The notes below the pieces were generated by a model. The model made no database searches. It saw only the letters and a list, made by a program, of their open reading frames with translations, and was not told the DNA's origin. A stretch of DNA of 64,000 nucleotides from Solibacillus faecavium. Lineage in GTDB: Bacteria; Bacillota; Bacilli; Bacillales_A; Planococcaceae. Each line of letters opens with the position of its first letter. Position 1 is the stretch's first letter. Both the position numbers and the translations under genes were made by a program. The stretch is from NCBI RefSeq assembly GCF_014836905.1, contig NZ_JACSPZ010000002.1, positions 619,914 to 683,913 on the forward strand, given 5' to 3'. Below, one piece after another: positions 1 to 9,535 of this stretch.

Positions 1-1
1 C

Positions 2-910
2 GGTGTTATCGGCATGATTTATGAAGCAAGACCGAATGTTACAGTCGATGCTGCTACCCTTTCACTAAAGACAGGTAATTCGGTTCTTTTACGCGGAAGC
101 TCATCAGCGAAATATTCGAATATTGCACTAGTCGCATCCATTCACCGCGCTTTAGAAGCAGTGAGCTACCCGACAGACGCTGTTTTACTCATTGAAGATA
201 CGAGTCGCGAAACTGCAAAAGCACTATTTACATTAAACGATTATTTAGACGTACTCATTCCACGAGGCGGTAAAAAATTGATTGACTTAGTCGTTCGCGA
301 ATCAACTGTCCCGGTTTTGGAAACAGGTGCAGGTAACTGCCATATTTATTTGGATGTTGCAGCTAATATTGAGATGGCAAAGTCCATAGTAAAAAATGCA
401 AAAACACAGCGACTTTCTGTATGTAATACCGCGGAAAGCCTGCTTATTCATCAAGATTTTTTCAATATTTACGGGAAAGATTTTTTACATTTCCTGCATC
501 ATGAGCTTGGCATTAAAGTCTATGGCGACAAGCATGTGTGTGAAATATTGGATAGCGCGATTCCTGCTGAGGATGAGCACTATGCCGAGGAGTTTCTTGA
601 CCTGACATTAAGTATAAAAGTCGTCGAAGATGTTTTCGAGGCCATCCATCATATAAATCATTACGGAACAAATCATTCAGAAGCCATCATTACCGATAAT
701 ATACAAAATGCTAACATATTTTTAAATTCTGTTGATGCTGCTGCCGTTTACCATAATGCTTCTACCCGCTTTACGGACGGTTTTGAATTTGGATATGGGG
801 CGGAAATCGGTATTTCAACCCAGAAATTGCATGCACGAGGACCTATGGGACTACCTGCATTAACTTCTACTAAATATTTCATTCATGGTAACGGTCAAAT
901 TCGACAATAA
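2..910 (+). CDS. proA: Glutamate-5-semialdehyde dehydrogenase, 5'-truncated by window edge
   Basis: This is the C-terminal 302 residues of gamma-glutamyl phosphate reductase, which reduces glutamyl-5-phosphate to the semialdehyde in proline synthesis in the cytoplasm. The frame is open from the first bases ([12 protein letters not shown]), so the gene starts outside the window and the ATG at 14 is internal. The family hallmarks visible are the IYEARPNVT stretch, the LLRGSSSA nucleotide-binding region and the catalytic cysteine in LSVCNTAE. The C-terminus ([17 protein letters not shown]) is intact. A proB gene would be expected just upstream, but it is not in view. Confidence is high. Confidence 0.96.
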   Translation, partial: GVIGMIYEARPNVTVDAATLSLKTGNSVLLRGSSSAKYSNIALVASIHRALEAVSYPTDAVLLIEDTSRETAKALFTLNDYLDVLIPRGGKKLIDLVVRESTVPVLETGAGNCHIYLDVAANIEMAKSIVKNAKTQRLSVCNTAESLLIHQDFFNIYGKDFLHFLHHELGIKVYGDKHVCEILDSAIPAEDEHYAEEFLDLTLSIKVVEDVFEAIHHINHYGTNHSEAIITDNIQNANIFLNSVDAAAVYHNASTRFTDGFEFGYGAEIGISTQKLHARGPMGLPALTSTKYFIHGNGQIRQ

Positions 911-940
911 TGGCTGTTTACAGAAAGTAGGTTCCCCACT

Positions 941-1831
941 ATGAATGTCGGCTCAATGATTAAGCTCACTATTTCTATGGCTATTTTCGGTTCCATTGGA
1001 TTTTTCACTACTCAGACAGGCTTACCTGCTGTGGAGCTCGTGTTTGTCCGTTGCATTTGCGCAACAATCTTTTTAGGAGGACTTTGGCTTCTAACTGGTG
1101 GACATAAAACAGAAGTATGGGAAAGAAAAGAAGTATTAAAGACTGTATTATGCGGTGTATTTATCGTCCTGAATTGGGTGTTTTTATTTAAGGCATTTGA
1201 AGTCATGTCTATATCGATTGCGATTTCCATCTATAATCTGGCACCTATATTTGTGTTAATGTTAGGTTCCGTCTTTTTGGCGGAAAAGATGGGAATACGG
1301 TCGATTTGTGCAACAGTTATTTGTTTTTTAGGAAGCATTCTTATTGTTGGCATTGATAGCTTTACGAGTATCGCCCAATTTTTGAATTCCGGGTTTGTAT
1401 GGGCGCTGCTATCAGCGATATGCTATGCATTAACGATGTTTACGAGTAAAACGATTCAAGGTATGTCTTCCTATGCATTAACCTTCGTCCAAACAATGGT
1501 AGGGATCGTCTTACTGTTTCCATTAAGCGACTTTAATGCATTTACTAATTTAACGAATACGAATTGGCTCTATATACTCGGTACAGGATTTATCCATACT
1601 GGCTTTGTCTACTATTTGTTTTTTGACAGTATACGAGATTTACCTACTGTAATTGTATCTGTACTCGTTTTTGTAGATCCTGTTGTAGCTATTTTACTCG
1701 ATGCCATCTTCCTGTCATTCCGACCAAGCTTTTTGCAAGTAGCTGGTATTATACTGATTTTCGGCAGTATTTTATATACTGTTTTTTATCCACCACAACA
1801 AGCTGAAACAGTGAAATCAAATAGTTCCTAA
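941..1831 (+). CDS. EamA/DMT-family membrane transporter
   Basis: The protein has 296 residues and about ten hydrophobic segments arranged as two EamA repeats, typical of drug/metabolite transporters that export metabolites or amino acids. The first repeat opens with the usual small-residue helix (AIFGSIGFF) and the second around residue 150 (GFVWALLSAICYALTMF). The gene lies 30 nt after proA on the same strand and may be co-transcribed with it. It ends at a perfect hairpin terminator. The substrate cannot be read from the sequence. No strong ribosome binding site is visible; an alternative start is the ATG at 956. Confidence 0.85.
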   Translation: MNVGSMIKLTISMAIFGSIGFFTTQTGLPAVELVFVRCICATIFLGGLWLLTGGHKTEVWERKEVLKTVLCGVFIVLNWVFLFKAFEVMSISIAISIYNLAPIFVLMLGSVFLAEKMGIRSICATVICFLGSILIVGIDSFTSIAQFLNSGFVWALLSAICYALTMFTSKTIQGMSSYALTFVQTMVGIVLLFPLSDFNAFTNLTNTNWLYILGTGFIHTGFVYYLFFDSIRDLPTVIVSVLVFVDPVVAILLDAIFLSFRPSFLQVAGIILIFGSILYTVFYPPQQAETVKSNSS

Positions 1832-1832
1832 A

Positions 1833-1886
1833 AATAAAACTCTAATTAGTAAGGTGCACATTCCCCATACTAATTAGAGTTTTATT
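1833..1886. terminator. Bidirectional intrinsic terminator
   Basis: A perfect 19-bp inverted repeat (1833-1851 with 1868-1886) around a 16-nt loop. The arms begin with AATAAAA and end with TTTTATT, giving a U-tract on either strand. It separates the converging DMT gene and the VWA-like gene. Confidence 0.92.
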
Positions 1887-1887
1887 G

Positions 1888-3084
1888 TTAACTGAATTGA
1901 GCCAATTGTTTTGGGACTAATATTTTATCTGCAAACCAAATATTATGCAGCTTCGATTTATCCCCAATATAAATAACAACAATTTCAATCATTTTCTGTT
2001 GTTTATACTGTGTAACAGCTACCCGCCATTCTTCTTCCTGCGGGAAATTTTCAAATAACAGTTCATTGCATAACAAATAAACTTTTCCGCCACTGCTATG
2101 TGTTAGCCCAAGTTTTAGTAACGTAAAGGCATAATTGATTACACTTTTAAAATCAACTGGATTCATTTTACTATCGAAACTATTATTAAATCCAACATAA
2201 TCATTAAAGTCTATCTTCCCATTTAAGGCTATCATTTCTTTGTCGATATTCTCTGCAAAAGGCACATAAACAAAATTATGTTCATTTTTTTTCGAGAATT
2301 CTGCCACGGCAAGTGCCAATGCTGTTTGTAAGTTAAAGCTTCTTTTCATTGAGATATCTTTTTGGACGCAAAACACATATGTACTATTGGGATCCAGACC
2401 AATTTTCAAAAATTGCTCCGACTGAAATTTCGATTTCCAAAATAACACTTCTGTAAAATGTTTCGCTTCCAGAAAGTTCATCATATTCTCGAGATTATCA
2501 TTACTTATTGTATCCCATACTTCTTCGCCAAACAATTGTTCAACCGCTTTCGTTTCTTCTAATATTTCTTCAATAATTCGATCATACACTTTGTTAAATT
2601 TGTATAGATTTATGTACCAATTACTTTGGACTTTCAGCAGTACTTCCTGCTGAAATGCATGCTCCCCGGTTATAGCAATATCAACGTTCGATGAGTATTC
2701 CTTTTTTATCGTTCTCAGCTTCAGAGTTTTACCGAGTACTGTAAAATAATCTTTTGCAATTTTTTTTACTATATAGAGAGAAATAAGAAATTTCTTGACC
2801 GAAGAATTGGTTAAATATTCAAATTGCATTTTTTCCAAATTTCGCGATGCAAAATACTCCAGTATAAATATTCTCCAATCCTTTAATCTCACATTTTCTT
2901 TAACAATATTCTGCTTATACGTTTGGCCAATTTCGAAAAGCGACCATAAATCATGGAAATATAAATAAAAATCTTTGCTTTTTAAAAAAATACGATCTTC
3001 AAAGTTAGTGGAATACAGTAATTTTAGTAGTGCTTCCTTTCGCTCATTCTCTAAACCGCTTGGATTTTCCAGTAATAATTCCAT
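1888..3084 (-). CDS. Hypothetical protein with a degenerate VWA-like C-terminal domain
   Basis: The reading frame stays open to 3105, but a ribosome binding site (GGAAGGTGAT) sits inside those first codons, 9 nt before the ATG at 3084, so that start is preferred (398 residues). Residues 1 to about 225 are charged and helical with no recognised motif. From about residue 235 the pattern is VWA-like: a hydrophobic strand then KDISMKRSF where a MIDAS would have DxSxS, a helix ALALAVAEF, a strand FVYVPFAENI, and a late strand IEIVVIYIGD followed by IWFADKILV, as in ViaA/CoxE-type proteins. The MIDAS is incomplete (DxSxK), so metal binding is doubtful. No MoxR-type ATPase neighbour is present. Domain assignment is inference. 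Confidence 0.6.
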   Translation of the reverse strand: MELLLENPSGLENERKEALLKLLYSTNFEDRIFLKSKDFYLYFHDLWSLFEIGQTYKQNIVKENVRLKDWRIFILEYFASRNLEKMQFEYLTNSSVKKFLISLYIVKKIAKDYFTVLGKTLKLRTIKKEYSSNVDIAITGEHAFQQEVLLKVQSNWYINLYKFNKVYDRIIEEILEETKAVEQLFGEEVWDTISNDNLENMMNFLEAKHFTEVLFWKSKFQSEQFLKIGLDPNSTYVFCVQKDISMKRSFNLQTALALAVAEFSKKNEHNFVYVPFAENIDKEMIALNGKIDFNDYVGFNNSFDSKMNPVDFKSVINYAFTLLKLGLTHSSGGKVYLLCNELLFENFPQEEEWRVAVTQYKQQKMIEIVVIYIGDKSKLHNIWFADKILVPKQLAQFS

Positions 3085-3239
3085 ATAGCATATATCACCT
3101 TCCATTTTTTATAATATTAAATATATAACAAATACTCAAAAATTTCCATTTTATCTATAAAAAAACATCGCATCAATTTAACTAATACCTACAAATATAC
3201 TATGAAAGACACTTCAGCGGGCTAAATTACAGTGTGTTA

Positions 3240-3270
3240 AAAACAAAAAAGCGCCGCAACAGTGCGACGC
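3240..3270 (-). terminator. Intrinsic terminator downstream of ypgR-like gene
   Basis: On the minus strand a GC-rich hairpin (GCGTCGCA with TGCGGCGC, one G-U pair) is followed by a T-run (complement of 3241-3250). It closes the ypgQ-yfmR-ypgR run. Confidence 0.85.
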
Positions 3271-3284
3271 TCAATTATTGGATA

Positions 3285-4406
3285 CTATGCTTTTCGACTC
3301 TCCGTCATTTGTTTCCAGACAGAACCTTTTGCCTCTTCCCCGCCTTCAATACGGGCTAAAGCCATTTTTGCCTGTAACTTTACTTCAAATTCCTTATCCT
3401 CACTCGCTATTTTTAACGCTGCAATTGCCTGCTCTGTGCCGACTTCATATAAATACATTGCAGCACGCCAGCGTACAAGTTTATTTTTGTCACCAAGCGC
3501 TGCGATCATTGCCTGTTCAAATTCAGGCAATCCTAAATCACTCATACAGTCACCTGCTGTACGGCGAACCGCTGCACTTTTATCATTCAGTGCTTTCGTT
3601 AATGCCGGTACAACCGCTATATCTTCAATCATTCCTAAATAAACAGTAGCAAGACGGCGAACAGACATCTGTTCATCTTCCAATGCCTTTTCCAATAACG
3701 GAATATCCTTCACTTCTGGATCCGGGAGTTGATCAAGCAGCTGGAAGCGTTGTTGCCAATCTTCCACTTGCTCATATTGCGCCAATGTCACTTCTTTACG
3801 CTCTTGTGCGGCTGTCACGACCTGTTCATTAGCTGACTGGACGATTGACTCAACACGATCTTGCGGATAAAGTGCATCAACTTCTTTTAGCACTTCTTGT
3901 GCCACTTGTTCTTTGTCTCCGTAGCGAACTCCGAAATCAACCCATTTCCGTTCAAAAATATAGTTTTCATCAGTTACGCTAAACTGCAAACGTTTGAATG
4001 CCGTTGTAAAACGATCGCCTGCACTTATTCGAACTTCTCCTTCTCCGTCAAATGCTTTAATTTGTAATGGAATCGCTTTATACATTTGTACATGCACGTT
4101 CACTTCTCCATAATGCTCATTGATCTCATACTCTGTGCTTTCCGTAGCCTGTCCACCAATTGCGCGTCGAATATCAGCCAATATATTTTCCCACGCATAT
4201 TTAGCGTTACGTTCTACCGCCAAAAAGTTTGATACATGATAAATCCCCTTTACACCTTCTACGGCAAAAATAGCCTGTAATTCAGGTGAAGCGTCCGAAA
4301 TATTATCTTTCGTATAATTAAAGCTTTTGCCGAATGGTAAATCCTGATCAATTACTACTTTCATTGTATTTGGACTTGGCGTCGGTTCAATTGATAAAAT
4401 TTTCAT
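3285..4406 (-). CDS. ypgR: CvfC/YpgR-like protein: NifU-N domain plus HEAT repeats
   Basis: The protein has 373 residues. The start at 4406 (MKILSIEPTPSPNTMKV) is chosen because AGGAG lies 7 nt before it; the longer reading would overlap the upstream gene. Residues 1-90 match the Nfu/NifU N-terminal scaffold-like domain (PTPSPNTMK, GVKGIYHVSNFLAVER). The region after about residue 220 consists of HEAT-type repeats (VRRLATVYLGMIEDIAVVPA, VRRTAGDCMSDLGLPEFEQ). Staphylococcal relatives are called conserved virulence factor C; the molecular role is not established to my knowledge. It lies 10 nt after the ABC-F gene, so it is probably co-transcribed. The B. subtilis ypgQ-ypgR neighbourhood has the same HD-protein partner. 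Confidence 0.82.
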   Translation of the reverse strand: MKILSIEPTPSPNTMKVVIDQDLPFGKSFNYTKDNISDASPELQAIFAVEGVKGIYHVSNFLAVERNAKYAWENILADIRRAIGGQATESTEYEINEHYGEVNVHVQMYKAIPLQIKAFDGEGEVRISAGDRFTTAFKRLQFSVTDENYIFERKWVDFGVRYGDKEQVAQEVLKEVDALYPQDRVESIVQSANEQVVTAAQERKEVTLAQYEQVEDWQQRFQLLDQLPDPEVKDIPLLEKALEDEQMSVRRLATVYLGMIEDIAVVPALTKALNDKSAAVRRTAGDCMSDLGLPEFEQAMIAALGDKNKLVRWRAAMYLYEVGTEQAIAALKIASEDKEFEVKLQAKMALARIEGGEEAKGSVWKQMTESRKA

Positions 4407-4416
4407 AGTTAGGCTC

Positions 4417-6303
4417 CTATCCATTTACGATTTCGTCTAAATAGCTCCATCGCTCAATTAATTGTTCGTATTCTAAATTATACTTTTCCAAATCTGACGT
4501 CAATTGCTGAAGTTTTGTAAAATCAGAGCCAGCAGTCGAAATCTCTTCTTCTAACTGCATTATCTTCTCTTCCATTTGTGCAATGGATTCAGCTATTGTT
4601 TCCCACTCTTTTTGTTCTTTAAACGATAACTTTTTCTTATCATTTTTTTGCTTTTCTACTTTCGGTTTTTCCTGCTTCAATTCCTTAGCTTCCTGCTGTA
4701 GCTCGGACTCTCTTTTCGCTAGATAATCAGTATACACATCCAGACTTTCCGATACACCGCCCTTGCCATCTAAAATCCAAAGTTTTTTGGCAATCCGGTC
4801 TAAAAAGAATCGGTCGTGACTAATTGTAATAACGACTCCCGGGAAGTTTTCGATAAAATCTTCCAGTACGCCTAATGTTTCGATATCCAAATCATTTGTT
4901 GGCTCATCTAATAGCAATACGTTCGGCTGCTCCATCAATAGGCGCAATAAATGCAGACGTTTTCGCTCCCCTCCTGATAATTTGCTTATCGGTGTCCCGT
5001 GAGAATTAAGGGGAAACAAGAACCGCTCCAGCATTTGAGAGGCAGAATAGCGCACACCTTCAGAATCCGTGATGTCATTGGAAGCTTCACGGATATAATC
5101 AATCATTCGCGCATTTTCATTCATCGGAGGCAATGCTTGCTTAAAGTGAAGAAGCTTTACTGTAGAGCCTACAATAACTTCACCTGTATCAGGTGTAACT
5201 TCGCCTGCAAGCATATTCAACAGTGTAGATTTCCCATAGCCATTTGCTCCAATTATTCCTATTCGATCACCATGCTGCAATAAAAACTGGAAGTCTTTAA
5301 TAATGACACGATCTCCGTAAGCTTTGGAAATTCCGTCAGATTCCAATACTTTCTTTCCTAAACGGGTTGTCGCCAGTCCTAACTCTAAATCGGTTTGGTC
5401 ATTTGAACGGTCAATCGATTCGTCCAACGCTTCAAATCGCTGAATACGGGCTTTCTGTTTTGTCGTACGCGCTTTTGCACCACGTCGAATCCATTTAAGT
5501 TCGGCACGATAACGATTTTGCATTTTTGCCTGTGATGCAGCATTCATCTCTTCACGAATTGCTCGTGCTTCGAGGAAATCCCCATATGAACCAGTATGGC
5601 GATATAATGTTTTATCTGCTAGTTCGTATATATGAGTAGCCGTTTCATCTAGGAAATAACGATCATGGGTAATAAATATAACCGCCCCTTTTAATCGAGA
5701 CACCATATCCTGCAACCATTCTGTAGAAGCAACATCTAGATGGTTTGTTGGCTCATCCAATAAATAAAGATCTGCTGGTTCAATTAATACTTTAGCTAGT
5801 GCAACACGCTTTTGCTGACCACCGGAAAGTTCCGTTACATTTTTATCAAACATATCGATGCCAAGCTTTGTTAACGCCTGCTTTGCTAATGCGTTCACAT
5901 CCCATGCATTTTCAGTGTCCATTTGTTGCTGAAGACGAAATAGTTCATTTTGCAATTTTTCGGATTGCGGATTTTGTGATAATGCAGTAACCGCATCTTC
6001 ATACGCACGGTTTAATTGCAAAATGGGAGAATCTCCATCAAAAACCGCCTGTAATACTGTTATATCATTTGAAAACTGAGGATCTTGCTCCAAATAAGCT
6101 ATGCGGTATTTATTCGGATGGTCAAAGTCCACTGTATCCGCATCCTGCTTTTTTGCCAAGATGGATAATAATGTAGATTTCCCTGTTCCATTAATACCAA
6201 TTAAGCCTGCACGTTCTCCTTCATAAATAGTGAATTCAATATTTTGAAATAGCGTTTTATCGCCTACTGTTTTTGTTAAATTTGATACGATTAAATGACT
6301 CAT
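4417..6303 (-). CDS. yfmR: ABC-F family ATPase, Uup/YfmR type
   Basis: The protein has 628 residues and no membrane segments, so it is an ABC-F factor that acts on ribosomes rather than a transporter. The first nucleotide-binding domain has Walker A GINGTGKST (about residues 36-44), signature LSGGQQKR and Walker B LYLLDEPTNHLD. The second has GANGYGKST, LSGGERKR and VLLLDEPTNDLD. A charged linker rich in Arg/Lys (KARTTKQKARIQRFE) lies between them, as expected for the P-site tRNA interaction motif. The last 90 residues are a Lys/Glu-rich coiled coil characteristic of Uup/YfmR. YfmR-type proteins are reported to relieve ribosome stalling at difficult peptide sequences. The start overlaps the upstream stop as ATGA, implying translational coupling. 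Confidence 0.9.
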   Translation of the reverse strand: MSHLIVSNLTKTVGDKTLFQNIEFTIYEGERAGLIGINGTGKSTLLSILAKKQDADTVDFDHPNKYRIAYLEQDPQFSNDITVLQAVFDGDSPILQLNRAYEDAVTALSQNPQSEKLQNELFRLQQQMDTENAWDVNALAKQALTKLGIDMFDKNVTELSGGQQKRVALAKVLIEPADLYLLDEPTNHLDVASTEWLQDMVSRLKGAVIFITHDRYFLDETATHIYELADKTLYRHTGSYGDFLEARAIREEMNAASQAKMQNRYRAELKWIRRGAKARTTKQKARIQRFEALDESIDRSNDQTDLELGLATTRLGKKVLESDGISKAYGDRVIIKDFQFLLQHGDRIGIIGANGYGKSTLLNMLAGEVTPDTGEVIVGSTVKLLHFKQALPPMNENARMIDYIREASNDITDSEGVRYSASQMLERFLFPLNSHGTPISKLSGGERKRLHLLRLLMEQPNVLLLDEPTNDLDIETLGVLEDFIENFPGVVITISHDRFFLDRIAKKLWILDGKGGVSESLDVYTDYLAKRESELQQEAKELKQEKPKVEKQKNDKKKLSFKEQKEWETIAESIAQMEEKIMQLEEEISTAGSDFTKLQQLTSDLEKYNLEYEQLIERWSYLDEIVNG

Positions 6304-6932
6304 AAAATCCCGTCTCTTTCTTTTTTTAGCTGATCTAAAAATTGTACCATATAGTTGTGACGCTCTTCAGCCATTTCGCACCCTTTTGCTGTTACCATTA
6401 AATCTTTTAATAATAATAGTTTTTCATAAAAATGTGTCACACTAGCCGTTGATTGACTACGATACTGTTCTTCAGTCATTTGAAAGCGCACTTCTTCTGA
6501 ATCATCATACAACTTGCGCCCTTTTGCACCACCATAAGCAAAAGTACGTGCAATTCCCACGGCACCTATAGCATCCAAGCGATCTGCATCCCGTACAATT
6601 TTAGACTCTATCGTTGTCGCTGGTAACTCATTGCCCCCGTTAAAAGACACTTCCGCAATAACTGTTTGAATATGTTTTCTCTCATCTGCAGTTAAATCCA
6701 GTTCATTTAATATCCGTTCTTCATTTGATTTGTCTGTCGTATATTTTGAATCACTTACATCATGCAGCAGTACAGATAAGCAAACTATTTTTTCATTTGC
6801 TGAAGGTTCGGTTTTTAAAATTGCCAAAGCGTTATTATAGACGCGCTCAATATGCTGGAAATCATGACTTGCATCCATTGATTCATATATCCCTTTAACG
6901 AGCTTTTCACAACGCTGTATCTGTTCTCTCAT
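6300..6932 (-). CDS. ypgQ: HD-domain phosphohydrolase, YpgQ/YedJ-like
   Basis: The protein has 210 residues from the ATG at 6932, chosen because GGTGA lies 8 nt upstream; ATG at 6947 or TTG at 6953 would add a few residues. The metal-binding HD signature is visible: H in ASHDFQHIERV, HD in LSVLLHDVSDSK, and the later D in IVRDADRLDAIGAVG. Family members are metal-dependent phosphohydrolases; B. subtilis YpgQ has been described as a nucleotide pyrophosphohydrolase. It is the first gene of the run with yfmR and ypgR, overlapping yfmR by 4 nt. Confidence 0.85.
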   Translation of the reverse strand: MREQIQRCEKLVKGIYESMDASHDFQHIERVYNNALAILKTEPSANEKIVCLSVLLHDVSDSKYTTDKSNEERILNELDLTADERKHIQTVIAEVSFNGGNELPATTIESKIVRDADRLDAIGAVGIARTFAYGGAKGRKLYDDSEEVRFQMTEEQYRSQSTASVTHFYEKLLLLKDLMVTAKGCEMAEERHNYMVQFLDQLKKERDGIL

Positions 6933-7170
6933 AATATCATTCACCATTTTCAATTAGATTCTTTTACCTTTTCATTTTAACATGTTACACAATCGGTACA
7001 GAAGTTATTAGCATGCCATTCTATAGTTCCACGTTAAAACTCGTTTTCGCAAATATAGGACTTCATGAAACTTTTTGTCAAAAGTGTGAACATTTCTATT
7101 GAATTATACAAAAATTAAACATATAATAGCATTACAGAAACATAAAACAGAAGAAAAGGATGTGTTATTT

Positions 7171-7323
7171 ATGGAAAGAATAATGCAAGCGGTTACACCA
7201 AATATGAATGATAATCAACGAAAAGGTCTAATCGTCATTTCTCCAATACTAATCGGGTCAGTAGCCTATGGTGCAAGCGCAACTTTTATGATTGTGACTA
7301 ACCTATTCCAAATTATGTTTTAA
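7171..7323 (+). CDS. Small single-pass membrane protein, function unknown
   Basis: A 50-residue protein. The start at 7171 is chosen because AAAAGGA lies about 9 nt upstream; a longer reading from 7099 has no ribosome binding site and looks non-coding. The first 20 residues are polar (MERIMQAVTPNMNDNQRKG) and the rest forms one hydrophobic stretch (LIVISPILIGSVAYGASA then FMIVTNLF). No family is recognised. It is isolated between divergent and convergent neighbours and is followed by a good terminator, which supports it being a real short gene. Confidence 0.6.
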   Translation: MERIMQAVTPNMNDNQRKGLIVISPILIGSVAYGASATFMIVTNLFQIMF

Positions 7324-7360
7324 AGGACTAAAACCATTGAATACTAATAATTTTCAAAAC

Positions 7361-7406
7361 AAAAGAAACGCATTCGCATAATATATACGAATACGTTTCT
7401 TTTTTA
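7361..7406. terminator. Bidirectional intrinsic terminator
   Basis: Inverted repeat AAAGAAACG-ATTCG against CGAAT-CGTTTCTTT, flanked by A-rich sequence on the left and a T-run on the right. It serves the small membrane protein gene and fhs, which converge here. Confidence 0.88.
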
Positions 7407-7416
7407 GGATTTTTAA

Positions 7417-9096
7417 TTAGAAAAGACCTACAGCACTGCCATCTTCCGCAACATCCATTCTTAATGCTGCCGGCTGTTTAGGTAAGCCCGGCATTGTCAT
7501 AATATCTCCTGTTAGACATACTAAGAAGCCTGCACCAAGCTTTGGTATTATTTCACGAATTGTCACAACAAAATCTGTTGGGCGCCCTAGTAAGCCTGGC
7601 TGATCAGATAATGAATACTGTGTTTTTGCCATACAGATCGGCAAGTTATCCCAGCCGTTTTTCTCAATAGCAGCCAATTGTCTTTTCGCCACTTCTGTTA
7701 ATTGTACTCCTGCTCCACCATATACTTGCTGTACAATTTTCACTAACTTTTGTTCCACTGTTTCCTGAAGCTCATATAAAGGCTTATAAGTGCTTGGCTG
7801 ATTGATTACTTCCAGCACGTGTTGAGCAAGTTCAATTCCACCTTTTCCGCCTTCTTCCCATACATTCGTACGAGCGATTCGAACTTCATTAGCTTCTGCC
7901 CATTGTAAAACAGCTTGCAGTTCTTTTTCGGTATCTGTAATGAAGCGGTTTAATGCAATGACTGGCTCAAGCCCGAAATTACGGATATTCGCAACATGCT
8001 GCGCTAAATTGGCAATACCATCCTGTAAAGCCGCTACATTCTCTTCTACTAAATTCGCCTTTGCCACACCACCATGCATTTTTAGGGCACGAATTGTTGC
8101 AACAATTACAACAGCACTCGGCTCAAAGCCTGCTTCGCGTGCTTTAATATTTAAAAACTTCTCTGCCCCAAGATCTGAACCAAATCCAGCTTCCGTTACA
8201 ACGATATCCGCAAGTTTACGTGCTGTTTGTGTCGCAATAATCGAGTTACATCCATGGGCGATATTTGCGAAGGGACCTCCGTGTATTAAAGCAGGAGTAC
8301 CTTCAATTGTTTGAACTAAGTTTGGATTCATTGCTTCTTTTAAAATTAAAGTTAAGGCACCTTCTACTTTTAAATCTCCTACTGTCACAGGCTCACGGTC
8401 ATATGTATAACCAATGACGATACGTGCCAGGCGCTGTTTTAAATCTTTTATACTTGTCGCTAAACAGAAAATCGCCATAATTTCCGATGCTACCGTAATA
8501 TCAAAACCATCTTCACGAGGTACCCCTTGTAGTGGTCCGCCTAAACCGACTGTAACATGACGTAATGCGCGATCATTTAAATCAACAACACGTTTCCAAA
8601 TAATGCGGCGAGAATCAATATGAAGTTCATTCCCTTGGTGGATATGATTGTCAATTAATGCCGATAACGCATTGTTCGCAGTAGTTATCGCATGGAAATC
8701 ACCGTTAAAATGAAGGTTAATTTGTTCCATCGGTAAAACTTGTGCATAGCCGCCACCTGTCGCGCCACCTTTGACACCCATTACCGGTCCTAATGACGGT
8801 TCGCGTAAAGCAACCATTACACGCTGATTCAATTGTTGAAGAGCATCTGCCAAGCCTACTGTTACTGTAGATTTTCCTTCTCCGGCTGGTGTAGGACTAA
8901 TCGCTGTAACAAGCACCACTTTTGCATTGGCCGTTCCACTAATTTTACTCGTATCAATCTTTGCTTTGAAGCGACCATATTGTTCCACTGCATCTAAAGG
9001 TATTTTTGCATTTTCAGCTATTTCTACGATTGGTTTCATCGTTGCCTCATTTGCTATTTCGATGTCTGATTTCGGTTTTTTCGTAGTTGTTGACAT
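7417..9096 (-). CDS. fhs: Formate--tetrahydrofolate ligase
   Basis: The protein has 559 residues from the ATG at 9096 ([11 protein letters not shown]), matching the usual family length; an AGGGCGA lies just upstream. It makes 10-formyl-THF from formate, ATP and THF in one-carbon metabolism in the cytoplasm. The nucleotide loop [18 protein letters not shown] (near residue 66), [20 protein letters not shown] and the C-terminal [15 protein letters not shown] are all present, so it should be active. A weak promoter on the minus strand (TTATCG, 17 nt, TATAAT at about 9131-9159) fits monocistronic expression. Confidence 0.96.
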   Translation of the reverse strand: MSTTTKKPKSDIEIANEATMKPIVEIAENAKIPLDAVEQYGRFKAKIDTSKISGTANAKVVLVTAISPTPAGEGKSTVTVGLADALQQLNQRVMVALREPSLGPVMGVKGGATGGGYAQVLPMEQINLHFNGDFHAITTANNALSALIDNHIHQGNELHIDSRRIIWKRVVDLNDRALRHVTVGLGGPLQGVPREDGFDITVASEIMAIFCLATSIKDLKQRLARIVIGYTYDREPVTVGDLKVEGALTLILKEAMNPNLVQTIEGTPALIHGGPFANIAHGCNSIIATQTARKLADIVVTEAGFGSDLGAEKFLNIKAREAGFEPSAVVIVATIRALKMHGGVAKANLVEENVAALQDGIANLAQHVANIRNFGLEPVIALNRFITDTEKELQAVLQWAEANEVRIARTNVWEEGGKGGIELAQHVLEVINQPSTYKPLYELQETVEQKLVKIVQQVYGGAGVQLTEVAKRQLAAIEKNGWDNLPICMAKTQYSLSDQPGLLGRPTDFVVTIREIIPKLGAGFLVCLTGDIMTMPGLPKQPAALRMDVAEDGSAVGLF

Positions 9097-9189
9097 ATCT
9101 CGCCCTGCTTTCATTTATATAGTCTTTCTTATTATAGTCTGTTTTATCAGAATCGATAAATAAATTTAAACGCATAAATCGACAAATTA

Positions 9190-9219
9190 TTGACATTCCT
9201 TGTTGGTTTAGTATATAGT
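9190..9219 (+). promoter_or_regulatory. Sigma-A-like promoter of the cold-shock gene
   Basis: TTGACA at 9190-9195 and TATAGT at 9214-9219, spaced by 18 nt. It leaves a leader of roughly 60 nt before the cold-shock start, as is common for csp mRNAs. Confidence 0.6.
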
Positions 9220-9287
9220 TTATTCGTAATATTCTGTACTCTTAATGTTTCATCAATTGAATTTGACAGTATCGGAGGAGAAAGCGG

Positions 9288-9488
9288 ATGCACCAAGGCA
9301 CTGTAAAATGGTTTGATAATGAAAAAGGTTACGGATTTATAGAAAGTAATAATGGTGAAGATGTTTTTGTACACTTTACTGGCATAAGAGAAGAAGGATT
9401 TCGTTCACTTGATGAAGGACAAGTCGTTGAATTTGATGTAATTGATGGCATTCGTGGTCTTCAGGCATCGAATGTTATTAAAAAATAG
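9288..9488 (+). CDS. Cold-shock domain protein
   Basis: A 66-residue single OB-fold protein that binds single-stranded nucleic acid as an RNA chaperone. RNP1 (KGYGFI) and RNP2 (DVFVHF) are intact, and the length is that of the CspB/CspC/CspD group. The start follows GGAGGAG by 8 nt. The gene is monocistronic, with its own promoter and terminator. I cannot assign it to a specific csp paralogue. Confidence 0.95.
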   Translation: MHQGTVKWFDNEKGYGFIESNNGEDVFVHFTGIREEGFRSLDEGQVVEFDVIDGIRGLQASNVIKK

Positions 9489-9489
9489 A

Positions 9490-9535
9490 AAAAGCTGTAA
9501 ACGAATTGCGAAAACATCGTTTACAGCTTCTTTTT
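9490..9535. terminator. Bidirectional intrinsic terminator
   Basis: Perfect 13-bp stem AAGCTGTAAACGA (9492-9504) with 9517-9529, flanked by A- and T-runs. It is shared by the cold-shock gene and the convergent VOC gene. Confidence 0.9.
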
